Below are positions 9,701-18,653 of a stretch of 64,000 nucleotides of DNA, piece by piece. Position numbers and translations under genes: made by a program. Source of the DNA: Aerobium sp039839275 (lineage in GTDB: Bacteria > Pseudomonadota > Alphaproteobacteria > Rhizobiales > Rhizobiaceae); the NCBI RefSeq assembly GCF_039839275.1, contig NZ_JBDOQP010000002.1:992001-1056000 (forward strand). The letters are read 5' to 3'. Numbering within the stretch: position 1 is the first letter of the stretch; every line of letters begins with the position of its first letter. Below the pieces are notes generated by a model that saw nothing but the letters and a program-made list of their open reading frames with translations, was not told where the DNA came from and did not search any database.

Positions 9701-10114
9701 TCAGTCGGGCAGGACGGCGGTCGCCTCGATCTCGACCTTGGCGTCATTCTCGATCAGCGCGACCACCTGCACCATCGTCATCGCCGGAAAGTGCTTGCCC
9801 ATCACGGAACGATACGCTGCCCCGACGCCCTTGAGATTGGCGAGGTAGTCCTTCTTGTCGGTAACGAACCAGGTCATGCGGACGATATGTTCGGGCCGGC
9901 CGCCGGCCTCGCGCAGGATGGCGACGATGTTGCGCAGCGCCTGCTGGGTCTGGCCGACGAGGTCCTTTGCCTCGAAGACCTGATCGCCGGTCCAGCCGAT
10001 CTGGCCGCCGACCCATACCGTTCGCCCCTGCGCCAGCATGCCGTTGGCATAGCCCGAAGCCTTCTTCCAGTTCGAGGGATGAAGGTTTTCATGCGGCGTG
10101 CGGGCGTCGGTCAT
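9701..10114 (-). CDS. RidA/YjgF family protein in the anthranilate operon
   Basis: A 137-residue Rid-fold protein (GQIGWTGDQV; C-terminal VEIEATAVLP). Classical RidA deaminates enamine/imine intermediates. In this operon a fitting substrate would be the enamine-type product of 2-aminobenzoyl-CoA monooxygenase/reductase (2-amino-5-oxocyclohexenecarboxyl-CoA). However, the arginine that classical RidA uses (in the FPARS segment) is replaced by Met112 here (FPAMTMVQV), so it belongs to a non-archetypal Rid subgroup and the activity may differ. It is the last gene of the transport/catabolic run, 51 bases after livF. Confidence 0.8.
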   Translation of the reverse strand: MTDARTPHENLHPSNWKKASGYANGMLAQGRTVWVGGQIGWTGDQVFEAKDLVGQTQQALRNIVAILREAGGRPEHIVRMTWFVTDKKDYLANLKGVGAAYRSVMGKHFPAMTMVQVVALIENDAKVEIEATAVLPD

Positions 10115-10165
10115 GCGAGAATCCTCCGATGGCGAGCCCGGCCGGCCCGCTCTGCTTTGGCGGCG

Positions 10166-10852
10166 TCAGACGCCGAGATAACGATCCTGAAGTTCGGGCG
10201 TCAGTTCCGCCGGACGTCCCCGCCAGACGGTGGCGCCCTTCTCGAGCACAAAGCAACGATCGGCGCACGGAAGCAGTTCCGACAATGTCTTGTCGACAAT
10301 CAGGATCGACTGCCCCTGCTGCTTGAGGGTGCGGATGACAGCCCAGATGTCATGCCGGATCACCGGCGCGAGACCTTCGGTCGCCTCGTCGAGGATCAGC
10401 AGCCCCGGATTTGTCATCAGCGCCCGGCCGATTGCCAGCATCTGCTGCTCGCCTCCCGAAAGCGTGCGCGCCATCTGGTCGCGGCGCTCGGCCAGGCGCG
10501 GGAACAACTGATTGATTTCGGCCAGCGTCCACCGACCCGACCGCGCGGCGGCAGTCAGGTTTTCGGCAACCGTCAGGTTGGGAAAGCAGCGCCGTCCTTC
10601 CGGCACCAGTCCGAGCCCCAGCCGCGCGATGCGATGCGGCCGCATCGCGTGGATATCCCGGCCGGCATAGCGCACGGAGCCCGAGCGCGCCGGCGTCAGC
10701 GCCATGATCGAGCGGATGGTGGTCGTCTTGCCCATGCCGTTGCGGCCCATGAGCGCCACCACCTCGCCTTCGCCGACATCAAGGTCGACGCCGAACAGCG
10801 CCTGGCTTGCGCCATAGAAGGTCTCGAGGTCCTTGATTTCAAGCAGGCTCAT
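10166..10852 (-). CDS. livF: branched-chain/aromatic substrate ABC transporter ATPase LivF-type
   Basis: A 228-residue ATPase of the LivF (HAAT) class: Walker A GRNGMGKT at 36-43, signature LSGGEQQM and Walker B GLLILDEATEGLAP. It pairs with the LivG-type ATPase; the start overlaps the livG stop (ATGA), so the two are translationally coupled. In this context the cargo is more likely tryptophan, kynurenine or anthranilate than a branched-chain amino acid. Confidence 0.88.
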   Translation of the reverse strand: MSLLEIKDLETFYGASQALFGVDLDVGEGEVVALMGRNGMGKTTTIRSIMALTPARSGSVRYAGRDIHAMRPHRIARLGLGLVPEGRRCFPNLTVAENLTAAARSGRWTLAEINQLFPRLAERRDQMARTLSGGEQQMLAIGRALMTNPGLLILDEATEGLAPVIRHDIWAVIRTLKQQGQSILIVDKTLSELLPCADRCFVLEKGATVWRGRPAELTPELQDRYLGV

Positions 10853-11598
10853 TCGGAATCCCCCAGATAGGCGCGGCGGACTTCGGGATCGTTACGAATT
10901 TCCTCCACCGTGCCGGAGGCGATGATGCGACCATAGACCAGGACGGAAATGCGGTCGGCGAGCGCGAAGACGGCATCCATGTCATGCTCGACCAGCAGGA
11001 TCGGCGCCTCGCTACGCAAGCCATCGAGAAACTCCGTCAATTGACGTGATCCTTCCGGACCCATCCCGGCCATCGGTTCATCGAGCAGGAACGCGCGTGA
11101 TCCCAGTGCCAGCGCGATGGCGATCTCGAGCTGCCGGCGCTCGCCATGCGACAGCTCGGCGGCTGCGACACCAGCACGGCCCGCGAGGCCGACCCGTTCG
11201 AGCGCCGCCATGGCGGGATCGACCAGAGTGGGGTCCTTCTTTACCGGCCTGAAGAAACGGAAGGACGAACTCTGCCTCGACTGTACCGCAAGCATCACGT
11301 TGCGCAGCGCGGAGAATTCCGGCGCCAGCGACGAAACCTGGAAGGAGCGCCCCAGCCCTAGCCTTGCCCGCGCGGCGACGCCGAGATGACCGACGGGCTG
11401 GCCGAGGAACGAGATGTCGCCGGAATCGGGTTTCAGCGTCCCAGCGATCTGGTGGATCAGCGTCGACTTGCCCGCCCCGTTGGGACCGATCAGCGCGTGA
11501 ATTTCGCCAGGTCGCAGGTCGAGACTGATATTCTCGGTCGCCTTTAGGGCGCCGAAGCTCTTGTTGAGGCCGCGTATGTCGAGGACGATATCAGCCAT
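10849..11598 (-). CDS. livG: ABC transporter ATPase LivG-type
   Basis: A 249-residue ATPase of the LivG class with Walker A GPNGAGKST at 38-46, LSHGERRQLEIAIAL and the LivG-specific C-terminal region (ILLVEHDMDAVFALADRISVLVYG). I take the ATG at 11598, which overlaps the livM stop by eight bases (ATGGCTGA); an upstream start would extend into livM without homology-like sequence. It is part of the five-gene importer in the anthranilate operon. Confidence 0.88.
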   Translation of the reverse strand: MADIVLDIRGLNKSFGALKATENISLDLRPGEIHALIGPNGAGKSTLIHQIAGTLKPDSGDISFLGQPVGHLGVAARARLGLGRSFQVSSLAPEFSALRNVMLAVQSRQSSSFRFFRPVKKDPTLVDPAMAALERVGLAGRAGVAAAELSHGERRQLEIAIALALGSRAFLLDEPMAGMGPEGSRQLTEFLDGLRSEAPILLVEHDMDAVFALADRISVLVYGRIIASGTVEEIRNDPEVRRAYLGDSE

Positions 11599-12577
11599 GA
11601 CGCGCCTTTCCGGCAAGCAGCCCGAGCATGCCGCCGCGCGCAAACAGCACCACGCCGAGAAGTGCGAGACCGAGGAATAACTGCCAGCGTTCGGTGAACC
11701 CCCCCAGCAGGAACTCGAACATCACATACAGCATGGCCCCTGCAACCGGACCGTAGAGCCGGCCGACGCCGCCGAGAATGATGAGCACGATGAACTCGCC
11801 CGACATGTGCCAGGACAGCATGGACGGGCTGACGAAACGGTTGAGATCGGCATAGAGAGCGCCTGCAAGCGCGGTGATCATGCCGGAAATGACAAACGCG
11901 ACGAGCCTGATCCTGAACGGCGCGATGCCGACCGAGGCAACACGGACCTCGTTCTGCCGCGCCGCCTGCAGCGCAGCGCCGAAGCGGGAGTCACGGATGA
12001 AGGCGGAGACCAGCAGCGCGACCATCAGCACGGCGTAGCAGATGAGGAAATAATTCAGCGGAACCATCGTGTTCACGCCGGGAAAGCTGTTGCGCACGAT
12101 GATCGAGAGCCCGTCCTCGCCCCCATAGGCAGGCCAGGAAATGGCGAAGTAGAACGTCATCTGGGCGAAGGCGAGCGTGATCATGATGAAATAGACGCCC
12201 GACGTGCGCAGTGAGATCACGCCGATGCCGGCGGCCAGCAGCCCGCCGGCGCCCAGCGCCACCAGCCAGATGATGGGCATCAGCGTCGTTCCCGGCACCG
12301 AGAGGATGCCGAAGTCGAGCGGTTGGGCGGAAAATGCATGGCTGGCGAGGATACCCGCGGCATAGCCGCCGACGCCAAAGAAGGCGGCATGCCCAAAGGA
12401 TACCAGCCCGCCCAGGCCGAGCGCGATGTTGAGCCCGACGGCGGCAAGGCCGAGGATCGCCATGCGTGTTGCGAGCGTGACGTAGAACGGATTGCCGAAC
12501 TGGATCGCGGCGAACGGTATCGCCAGCAGCAGCAACGCCAGCACGAGATTGATGACGGTTTCGCGTGAGATCGCCAT
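11591..12577 (-). CDS. livM: ABC transporter permease LivM-type
   Basis: A 328-residue inner-membrane permease of the LivM class with about ten hydrophobic segments and the conserved GLGGLVSFGHAAFFGVGGY region followed by SLRTSGVYFIMITLAFAQM. It lies four bases after livH and overlaps livG. With LivH it forms the membrane channel of the importer. Confidence 0.88.
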   Translation of the reverse strand: MAISRETVINLVLALLLLAIPFAAIQFGNPFYVTLATRMAILGLAAVGLNIALGLGGLVSFGHAAFFGVGGYAAGILASHAFSAQPLDFGILSVPGTTLMPIIWLVALGAGGLLAAGIGVISLRTSGVYFIMITLAFAQMTFYFAISWPAYGGEDGLSIIVRNSFPGVNTMVPLNYFLICYAVLMVALLVSAFIRDSRFGAALQAARQNEVRVASVGIAPFRIRLVAFVISGMITALAGALYADLNRFVSPSMLSWHMSGEFIVLIILGGVGRLYGPVAGAMLYVMFEFLLGGFTERWQLFLGLALLGVVLFARGGMLGLLAGKARHG

Positions 12578-12581
12578 CGCG

Positions 12582-13505
12582 TCAGCCCTTCATCGCGGGA
12601 AACAGCCCCTGCGGGCGTACGGCCAGGATGACCGCCATGACGATATAGATCAGCATGGAGGCGAGGGCGCCACCGACGAGGCCAGCTTGCGAGGGATCCA
12701 TGAAGATGCCGAACACCTGCGGCAGCAGGAAACGGCCCATCGTATCGACCAGTCCGACCAGTAGGGCACCGACCAGCGCGCCCTTGATCGAGCCGATACC
12801 GCCAATGACGATGACCACGAAGGCGAGGATCAGCACCGGCTCCCCCATGCCAACCTGCACGGACTGCAGCGCGCCGACCATGGCGCCAGCCAGACCGGCC
12901 AGTGCTGCTCCGAGCGCGAAGACGACTGTATAGAGCGTGCGGATATCGACGCCCAGCGCGCCGATCATCTCGCGGTCGGATTCGCCTGCACGGATGCGCA
13001 TGCCGAGCCGGGTTCTCGAAATGAGAAGGAAAAGCCCGACGGCGACGGCAATGCCAACGCCGATGATCGCCAGACGATAGAGCTGATAGCGTGAGCCGCC
13101 GGGCAGCGGGACGGTGCCCTGCAGCAGCACCGGTATGTCTAGATAGAGCGGGAACGAGCCGAACAGCCAGCGCGTGCCCTCCGAGAACACCAGGATCAGC
13201 GCGAAGGTCGCCAGGACCTGGTCGAGATGTTCGCGCTCGTAGAGCCGCCGGATCACGAGGATTTCCACGATGGCGCCGGCTGCCGCGGCGGCGGCGAGGC
13301 TCGCGACCAGACCGAGCCAGAACGAGCCGGTGGCGGCAGCCACGGCCGCGCAGGCGAACGCGCCGACCATGTAGAGCGAGCCGTGGGCGAGATTGATGAG
13401 GCCCATCACGCCGAATATCAGGGTCAGCCCGGCCGCCATGAGAAACAGCATCACGCCGAGCTGCAGCCCGTTGAGGATTTGTTCTGTGAAAAGGGCGATT
13501 TGCAC
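12582..13505 (-). CDS. livH: ABC transporter permease LivH-type
   Basis: A 307-residue permease of the LivH class: FGVMGLINLAHGSLYMVGAF near the N-terminus and GGIGSIKGALVGALLVGLVD near the C-terminus are hallmarks. The start codon is GTG at 13505. It is separated from the binding-protein gene by about 195 bases of repeat sequence, so its level is probably lower than that of the binding protein. Confidence 0.88.
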   Translation of the reverse strand: MQIALFTEQILNGLQLGVMLFLMAAGLTLIFGVMGLINLAHGSLYMVGAFACAAVAAATGSFWLGLVASLAAAAAAGAIVEILVIRRLYEREHLDQVLATFALILVFSEGTRWLFGSFPLYLDIPVLLQGTVPLPGGSRYQLYRLAIIGVGIAVAVGLFLLISRTRLGMRIRAGESDREMIGALGVDIRTLYTVVFALGAALAGLAGAMVGALQSVQVGMGEPVLILAFVVIVIGGIGSIKGALVGALLVGLVDTMGRFLLPQVFGIFMDPSQAGLVGGALASMLIYIVMAVILAVRPQGLFPAMKG

Positions 13506-13542
13506 GGTTGGGCTGCTTCGGTTGAGAGACTAGGCGATGACG

Positions 13543-13684
13543 GCACCCTCTCCCCGATCACGGTTAGAGGATGGCCAGAACGGCAGGGCGAGGGGCGGCG
13601 CAAGCGTTGCCAATTGTCTGAGACGTTTCGGCATCGCCTCATCGACTGCCGGGTCCTTCTCCCCTTCAACGGGGAGAAGGAAGC
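13543..13684 (+). repeat. palindromic intergenic repeat between binding-protein and permease genes
   Basis: The gap contains a perfect 11-base stem at 13654-13664 and 13671-13681 (TCCTTCTCCCC against GGGGAGAAGGA) with a 6-base TTCAAC loop, plus a related pyrimidine-rich element near 13543-13556. This CTTCTCCCC...GGGGAGAAG type is a familiar rhizobial interspersed repeat. It is positioned to attenuate or stabilise mRNA between binding protein and permease; this role is inferred. Confidence 0.65.
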
Positions 13685-13700
13685 TTGGAATGAGCCCGCC

Positions 13701-14843
13701 CTACTGCAGCGCGCACTCTGCCACGTAAGCGTCCGTGTGATCGGTGAATGCCGTTGCGACGATCTCGTTCGTCAACACGTCACCTTCCTTGACCACCTCG
13801 CGGACGTAGATGTCCTGGATCGGGTGGTTGTTGGTGTTGAAGGAGAACTTGCCACGGACGGAATCGAAGTCGGCTTCCTTCAGCGCGGCACGGAATGCCT
13901 CTGCATCGGCAACGCTCGCCTTGCCGGCGGCTGAAACGATCAGATTGGCCGTGTCGTACGCCTGCGCTGCATAGACCGACGGCAACCGGCCATATTCTGC
14001 CTGGAAGGTCTCGACGAACTTGGCGTTCGCTTCGTTGTCGAGATCGTGCGACCAGGAAGCGGAGTTCTTCACGCCCAGAGCCGCATCACCGATCGCACCG
14101 AGCACGTCCTGGCTGAAGGAGAATGCCGGACCCATCAGCGGAATGCCGACACCGGACTGCGAGTACTGCTTGGTGAAGGCTATGCCCATCCCGCCCGGCA
14201 GGAACATGAAGACGGAATCGGCGCCCGAAGCGCGAATCTGCGCGATCTCGGCGGCGTAGTCGGTCTGGCCGAGCTGGGTATAGACCTCGCCGGTCAGTTC
14301 ACCCTTGTAGAAGCGCTTGAAGCCTGTCAGCGCGTCTGTGCCCGCCGGATAGTTCGGCGCCATGATGAAAGTCTTCGAGTAGTCCTCGTTGGCGTACTGG
14401 CCCATCGCCTCATGGAAGTTGTCGTTCTGATAGGCGACGTTGAAGTAGTTCTCGTGGCATTGCGCGCCGGCCAGCGGGGAAGGCCCGGCATTGACGGAGA
14501 GGTAGAACTTGCCCTGTGCGACGGCGCTCGGGACGACCGCCATAGCGAGGTTGGACCAGATGATGCCGGTCAGCAGGTCGACCTGGTCGGACTGGATCAT
14601 CTTGTCGGCGATCTGAACCGCCAGCTCGGGCTTTTGGCCGTCGTCCTCGGTGATGACCTCGATCTCGGCGGCTGCGTCGCCGGCATTCTTCAGCGCCAGC
14701 ATGAAGCCGTCGCGCGCATCGACGCCGAGGCCGGCACCGCCGCCGGAAAGCGTGGTGATCATGCCTACCTTGATCGGCTCGGCGGACGCGACCGAAACGC
14801 TCATGGCGAGTGCGGCGAGGCTAGCAGCTATCAGTTTCTTCAT
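13701..14843 (-). CDS. ABC transporter substrate-binding protein, LivK type
   Basis: Periplasmic binding protein of the leucine/amide/aromatic class (peripla_BP_6). The ATG at 14843 begins a classic signal peptide (MKKLIAASLAALAMSVSVAS, cleaved near ASAEP); the longer frame upstream is rejected for lack of a leader-like sequence. The mature protein of about 360 residues begins IKVGMITTLSGGGAGLGVDARDG, as in binding proteins that take aromatic acids or amino acids. Its location between tryptophan dioxygenase and permease genes suggests an aromatic ligand; the ligand is not proven by sequence. Confidence 0.85.
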   Translation of the reverse strand: MKKLIAASLAALAMSVSVASAEPIKVGMITTLSGGGAGLGVDARDGFMLALKNAGDAAAEIEVITEDDGQKPELAVQIADKMIQSDQVDLLTGIIWSNLAMAVVPSAVAQGKFYLSVNAGPSPLAGAQCHENYFNVAYQNDNFHEAMGQYANEDYSKTFIMAPNYPAGTDALTGFKRFYKGELTGEVYTQLGQTDYAAEIAQIRASGADSVFMFLPGGMGIAFTKQYSQSGVGIPLMGPAFSFSQDVLGAIGDAALGVKNSASWSHDLDNEANAKFVETFQAEYGRLPSVYAAQAYDTANLIVSAAGKASVADAEAFRAALKEADFDSVRGKFSFNTNNHPIQDIYVREVVKEGDVLTNEIVATAFTDHTDAYVAECALQ

Positions 14844-14935
14844 GGTTGTACTCCCGTTGTTACCTGGACCCTCTGAGGTCCCGCACGATGGATAAGTTTT
14901 GACCGCAAAGCCAGTCCGCGGCAGTGTTTTTGTTG

Positions 14936-14962
14936 GGCCGGCGGCCATGATGGCCCCCGGCC
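14936..14962 (-). other. stable hairpin between tryptophan dioxygenase and binding-protein genes
   Basis: Arms 14936-14946 and 14952-14962 pair at 10 of 11 positions around a 5-base loop. It lies just behind the dioxygenase stop. No U-run follows in the direction of transcription (the next bases of the transcript are A-rich), so it is more likely an RNA-processing or stability element than an intrinsic terminator. Confidence 0.45.
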
Positions 14963-14967
14963 GGTCG

Positions 14968-15804
14968 TCACAGTACCGTCCTCACCTTCCAGAGTTCGGG
15001 AAACAGTTCCACCTCGAGCATGCGCCTGAGATAGGAAACCCCGGCAGTGCCGCCGGTGCCGCGCTTCAGCCCGATGATGCGCTCGACGGTGGTGACGTGG
15101 TTGAAGCGCCAGCGACGGAAATAGTCCTCGAAGTCGACCAGCTTCTCGGCAAGCTCGTATAGCGCCCAATGCGTTTCCGGCGCCCGGTAGATCGTCTGCC
15201 ACGCGGCAAGCACCGCATCGCTTTCGGGGCGTGTGGTGCGCCACTCGGTCCTGGTCGCATCCGCGCCGATGTCGAAACCGTTGCGGGCAAGCAGGGCCAA
15301 CGCCTCGTCGTAGAGGCTGGGGCGCGCCAGAATGTCTTCCAGCCGCGCGATGGTTTCGGGGCGATGCTCATGCGGTTTCAGCATGGCGAGGTTGCGGTTG
15401 CCGGCGAGGAACTCGATGGCGCGATACTGCGATGACTGAAAACCCGACGACTTGCCGAGATCGTCGCGGAACCGCGTGTACTCGCTCGGCGTCATGGTGC
15501 GCAGCACGTCCCAGGCGCTATTGAGCTGCTCGAATATGCGCGCGACACGCGTCAGCATCTTGAAGGCCGGCCGCAGATCGTCGGCCCGCAAGACTGCGAT
15601 CGCCGCCGAAATCTCGTGGATCGCCAGCTTCATCCAAAGCTCCGACGTCTGGTGCTGGATGATGAACAGCAGTTCGTCGGGCGATGCGGACAGCGGCGAC
15701 TGCGCGTCGAGGATCTTCTCGAGATGCAGGTAGTCCCCATAGGCCATGCGCTCGCGGAAGTCGGTCTCCGCGCCGTGGGTGTCCTGGCCGGTCGGGCTGG
15801 TCAT
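14968..15804 (-). CDS. kynA: tryptophan 2,3-dioxygenase
   Basis: Heme enzyme that opens the indole ring of L-tryptophan to N-formylkynurenine, the first step of the kynurenine route. 278 residues, the normal bacterial length. Family marks are YGDYLHLEKILDAQ, LFIIQHQTSELWMKL (active-site His), GFQSSQYRAIEFLAGN, and the heme-ligand His in FRRWRFNHVTTVERIIG, followed by GTGGTAGVSYLRRML. It sits inside the anthranilate operon, and a kynurenine formamidase starts at 23339 on the other strand; kynureninase, the enzyme joining them to anthranilate, is not in the window. Confidence 0.93.
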   Translation of the reverse strand: MTSPTGQDTHGAETDFRERMAYGDYLHLEKILDAQSPLSASPDELLFIIQHQTSELWMKLAIHEISAAIAVLRADDLRPAFKMLTRVARIFEQLNSAWDVLRTMTPSEYTRFRDDLGKSSGFQSSQYRAIEFLAGNRNLAMLKPHEHRPETIARLEDILARPSLYDEALALLARNGFDIGADATRTEWRTTRPESDAVLAAWQTIYRAPETHWALYELAEKLVDFEDYFRRWRFNHVTTVERIIGLKRGTGGTAGVSYLRRMLEVELFPELWKVRTVL

Positions 15805-15850
15805 GATGCGTCCATCATGGAAATGACAGCGCTGTTCGACGCGTCCATGC

Positions 15851-17470
15851 TCATGCTCCCTCGCGCAGGCGGAAGCGCTGGATCTTGCCTGTCTGGGTCT
15901 TTGGCAGCGCCGTGACGAACTTGACCGAGCGGGGATATTTGTAAGGCGCGATCACCGCCTTCACATGGTCCTGCAGGATACGAATGGTTGCCTCGTCGGA
16001 CGATGCGCCGGCCACCAGCACGACGTGCGCCTCGACGATCTGGCCGCGTTCGTCGTCGGCGGCGCCAATGACGGCGCATTCCAGCACCAGCTCATGGGCG
16101 AGCAATGCGGCCTCCACTTCGGGGCCGGCGATGTTGTAGCCGGCCGACAGGATCATGTCGTCCGAGCGCGCCGCGAATCGGAAATGGCCGTCCTCGTCCT
16201 GGATGAAGGAGTCGCCGGTCAAGTTCCAGCCGTCCCTGACATATTCCTGTTGCCGGTCGTCGGCGAGATAGCGGCAGCCCGTGGGACCGCGAACCGCGAG
16301 GCGGCCAACCTCGCCGCGCGGCACTTCGTTCATATCGGCGTCGACGATCCTCGCCTCGTAGCCGGTCACCGGCCTGCCGGTGACGCCGGGTGCGCGGTCG
16401 TTGAGCCGGTTGGTGATGAAGATGTGCAGCATCTCGGTGGCCCCGATGCCGTCGAGGATGGGCTTGCCGGTCTTCGTGACCCACTCCTCATAAACGGGAG
16501 CAGGCAGTGTTTCACCGGCCGAGACGGCGATGCGCAGGGAGGAAAGATCGGCGCCCTCGTCCATCGCCTTCATCATCGCGCGGTAGGCGGTCGGCGCGGT
16601 GAACGAGATCGTCGCCTTATAGGTCTCGATGATGTCGATCATGTTCGGCGGCGTCGCGCTTTCCAGAAGCGTCGCCGCGGCACCGAAGCGCAGCGGGAAC
16701 ACCGCCAGCCCGCCGAGGCCGAAGGTGAAGGCCAGAGGCGGCGAGCCCACGAACACGTCGTCCGGCGTGACGTCAAGCACCTCCTTGGCGTAGCCGTCGG
16801 CGATGATGAGCACGTCGCGATGGAAGTGCATCGTCGCCTTGGGCACACCGGTCGTGCCGGAGGTAAAACCCAGCAGGCAGACGTCGTCGCGGCCCGTCTT
16901 CACCGCCTCGAACGTCACGGGCTTGTCGAGCGCAGCACGGTCGAGCTCGGCGTCGTGGTTTGCCGTACCGTCGAAGCCGACGACCTGCTTGAGGTACTTG
17001 CTGTCCTTGGCACAGGCGACGATCTCGTCCTTGATGCGGGTATCGCACAGAGCGAGCGAGATTTCCGCCTTGTCGACGATTTTCGCCAACTCGCCGGCCC
17101 GCAGCATCGGCATGGTGTTGACCACCACCGCGCCGGCCTTCGTCGCCGCCAGCCAGCAGGCGACCATCGCCGGGTTGTTGGGCGCGCGGATGAGGATGCG
17201 GTTGCCCGGCTTGACGCCGTAGTTCTCGACAAGGGCGCGGGCCAGCCGGTTGGTCCAGTCGGCGAGTTCCTTGTAGGTGCGCCGGCGGCCATTGCCGATC
17301 AGCGCGGTGCGATCGCCATAGCCCATCTCGACCAGGCGATCGGTCAGTTCGACACCGCAGTTGAGATATTCGGGATAGTCGAAGCCCCCGACATTCAACT
17401 CCGGCCATTGGTCGAACGGCGGGAGATTGTCGCGGGAGAAGGTATCGAGATGTGCTGACGGACCCAGCAT
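15851..17470 (-). CDS. 2-aminobenzoate-CoA ligase (acyl-CoA synthetase)
   Basis: AMP-forming ligase that activates anthranilate (or a close aryl acid) to its CoA ester. 539 residues; the adenylation motif FTSGTTGVPKATMHFHRD, the GIGATEMLHIFITN substrate/AMP site, the hinge FAARSDDMILSAGYNIAGPEVE and the catalytic Lys in LPKTQTGKIQRF are all present. Neighbouring genes for 2-aminobenzoyl-CoA monooxygenase/reductase and beta-oxidation-like enzymes point to 2-aminobenzoate as substrate; benzoate- or salicylate-CoA ligase activity is the alternative. It lies four bases after the acyl-CoA dehydrogenase gene. Confidence 0.85.
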   Translation of the reverse strand: MLGPSAHLDTFSRDNLPPFDQWPELNVGGFDYPEYLNCGVELTDRLVEMGYGDRTALIGNGRRRTYKELADWTNRLARALVENYGVKPGNRILIRAPNNPAMVACWLAATKAGAVVVNTMPMLRAGELAKIVDKAEISLALCDTRIKDEIVACAKDSKYLKQVVGFDGTANHDAELDRAALDKPVTFEAVKTGRDDVCLLGFTSGTTGVPKATMHFHRDVLIIADGYAKEVLDVTPDDVFVGSPPLAFTFGLGGLAVFPLRFGAAATLLESATPPNMIDIIETYKATISFTAPTAYRAMMKAMDEGADLSSLRIAVSAGETLPAPVYEEWVTKTGKPILDGIGATEMLHIFITNRLNDRAPGVTGRPVTGYEARIVDADMNEVPRGEVGRLAVRGPTGCRYLADDRQQEYVRDGWNLTGDSFIQDEDGHFRFAARSDDMILSAGYNIAGPEVEAALLAHELVLECAVIGAADDERGQIVEAHVVLVAGASSDEATIRILQDHVKAVIAPYKYPRSVKFVTALPKTQTGKIQRFRLREGA

Positions 17471-17473
17471 TGG

Positions 17474-18619
17474 TCAAGCTCCCATTGTCTGCCGCGCGAT
17501 AATCACCTTCTGGACGTCTGACGCGCCCTCGTAGATGCGTAATGCGCGGATTTCCCGGTAAAGGCTCTCGACGATGTGCCCCCTGCGCACCCCGTCGCCG
17601 CCGTGAAGCTGCACCGCCTTGTCGATGACCTGCTGGGCCTGGTCGGTTGCGTAGAGTTTCGCCATCGCGGCCTCGCGGGTGACGCGCGGCGCGCCGGAAT
17701 CCTTTGTCCATGCGGCGCGATAGACCAGCAGTGCGGAGGCATCGACGTCCAGCGCCATGTCGGCAATGTGGCCCTGGACCATCTGGAGGTCGAACAGCGG
17801 CGCACCGAAAAGCTGGCGATCGCGTACGCGCGCGACACTTTCGTCCAGCGCGCGGCGGGCGAAGCCGAGCGCAGCCGCGCCGACGGTGGAGCGGAATACG
17901 TCGAGCACCGACATGGCGATCCGAAATCCTTCGCCCGGCTTTCCGATCAGCGCGGAAGCCGGCACGTGGACATCGTCGAAAGCCAGCCGGGCGAGCGGAT
18001 GCGGCGCGACCACATCAATGCGCTCGGCAACGCGCAAGCCCGGCGTGTCGGCCGACACCACGAAGGCCGAAATGCCCTTGGCGCCCGGCGCCTCGCCGGT
18101 GCGGGCGAAGACGCAATAGACATCGGCGATGCCGCCGTTGGAAATCCAGGTCTTTTCGCCCGACAGCACGTAGTCATCGCCGTCGCGCGTGGCTGTCATT
18201 TCCATGTTGGCGACGTCGGAGCCCGAACGCGGCTCGGACAAGGCGAAGGCGGAAAGGGCCCTCCCTGAGCGGGTCTTATCGAGCCACTGGCGCTGTTCAG
18301 GCGTACCGAACAGGCTGATGGCGCCGGTACCCAGGCCCTGCATGGCGAAGGCGAAATCGGCAAGCCCGTCATGTCGCGCCAGCGTTTCGCGGGTGATGCA
18401 GAGCGTACGCACGTCGAGCGGCTGCGGGTCGGCCGGATCGATCGCCGTCGGCTTCAGGAAACCTGCGTCGCCGAGCGCGGCCACCAGCTTGCGGCAGGCC
18501 GAGTCGACATCCGAATGATCGACGGGAAGGTTCGCCGCGCACCACGCTTCCAGGCGCTCAGCATGGTCGCGGTGGCGGTCTTCGAAAAACGGCCAGGAAA
18601 GGAAGGAGCGGTCAGGCAT
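17474..18619 (-). CDS. acyl-CoA dehydrogenase of the anthranilate operon
   Basis: FAD-dependent acyl-CoA dehydrogenase of 381 residues. Marks are FALSEPRSGSDVANMEMTA, the GEKTWISNGGIADVY segment, the mid-region GEGFRIAMSVLDVFR, and the catalytic Glu in LRIYEGASDVQ. I chose the ATG at 18619 (MPDRSFLSW); longer frames upstream run into the repeat element at 18654-18801. It probably works in the beta-oxidation-like breakdown after ring opening of the anthraniloyl-CoA product, but the exact substrate is inferred from context. Confidence 0.85.
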   Translation of the reverse strand: MPDRSFLSWPFFEDRHRDHAERLEAWCAANLPVDHSDVDSACRKLVAALGDAGFLKPTAIDPADPQPLDVRTLCITRETLARHDGLADFAFAMQGLGTGAISLFGTPEQRQWLDKTRSGRALSAFALSEPRSGSDVANMEMTATRDGDDYVLSGEKTWISNGGIADVYCVFARTGEAPGAKGISAFVVSADTPGLRVAERIDVVAPHPLARLAFDDVHVPASALIGKPGEGFRIAMSVLDVFRSTVGAAALGFARRALDESVARVRDRQLFGAPLFDLQMVQGHIADMALDVDASALLVYRAAWTKDSGAPRVTREAAMAKLYATDQAQQVIDKAVQLHGGDGVRRGHIVESLYREIRALRIYEGASDVQKVIIARQTMGA

Positions 18620-18653
18620 GGAGGGTCTCCACTGCCGTCGGCGCTCTACGTTG

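Noticed and set aside
14936..14962. Hairpin considered as an intrinsic terminator
   Set aside because: The stem is strong, but in the direction of transcription it is followed by an A-rich, not U-rich, stretch; kept only as an RNA hairpin.
15965..17458. Plus-strand open frame of 497 codons
   Set aside because: Antisense to the 2-aminobenzoate-CoA ligase; the codon pattern follows the ligase frame.
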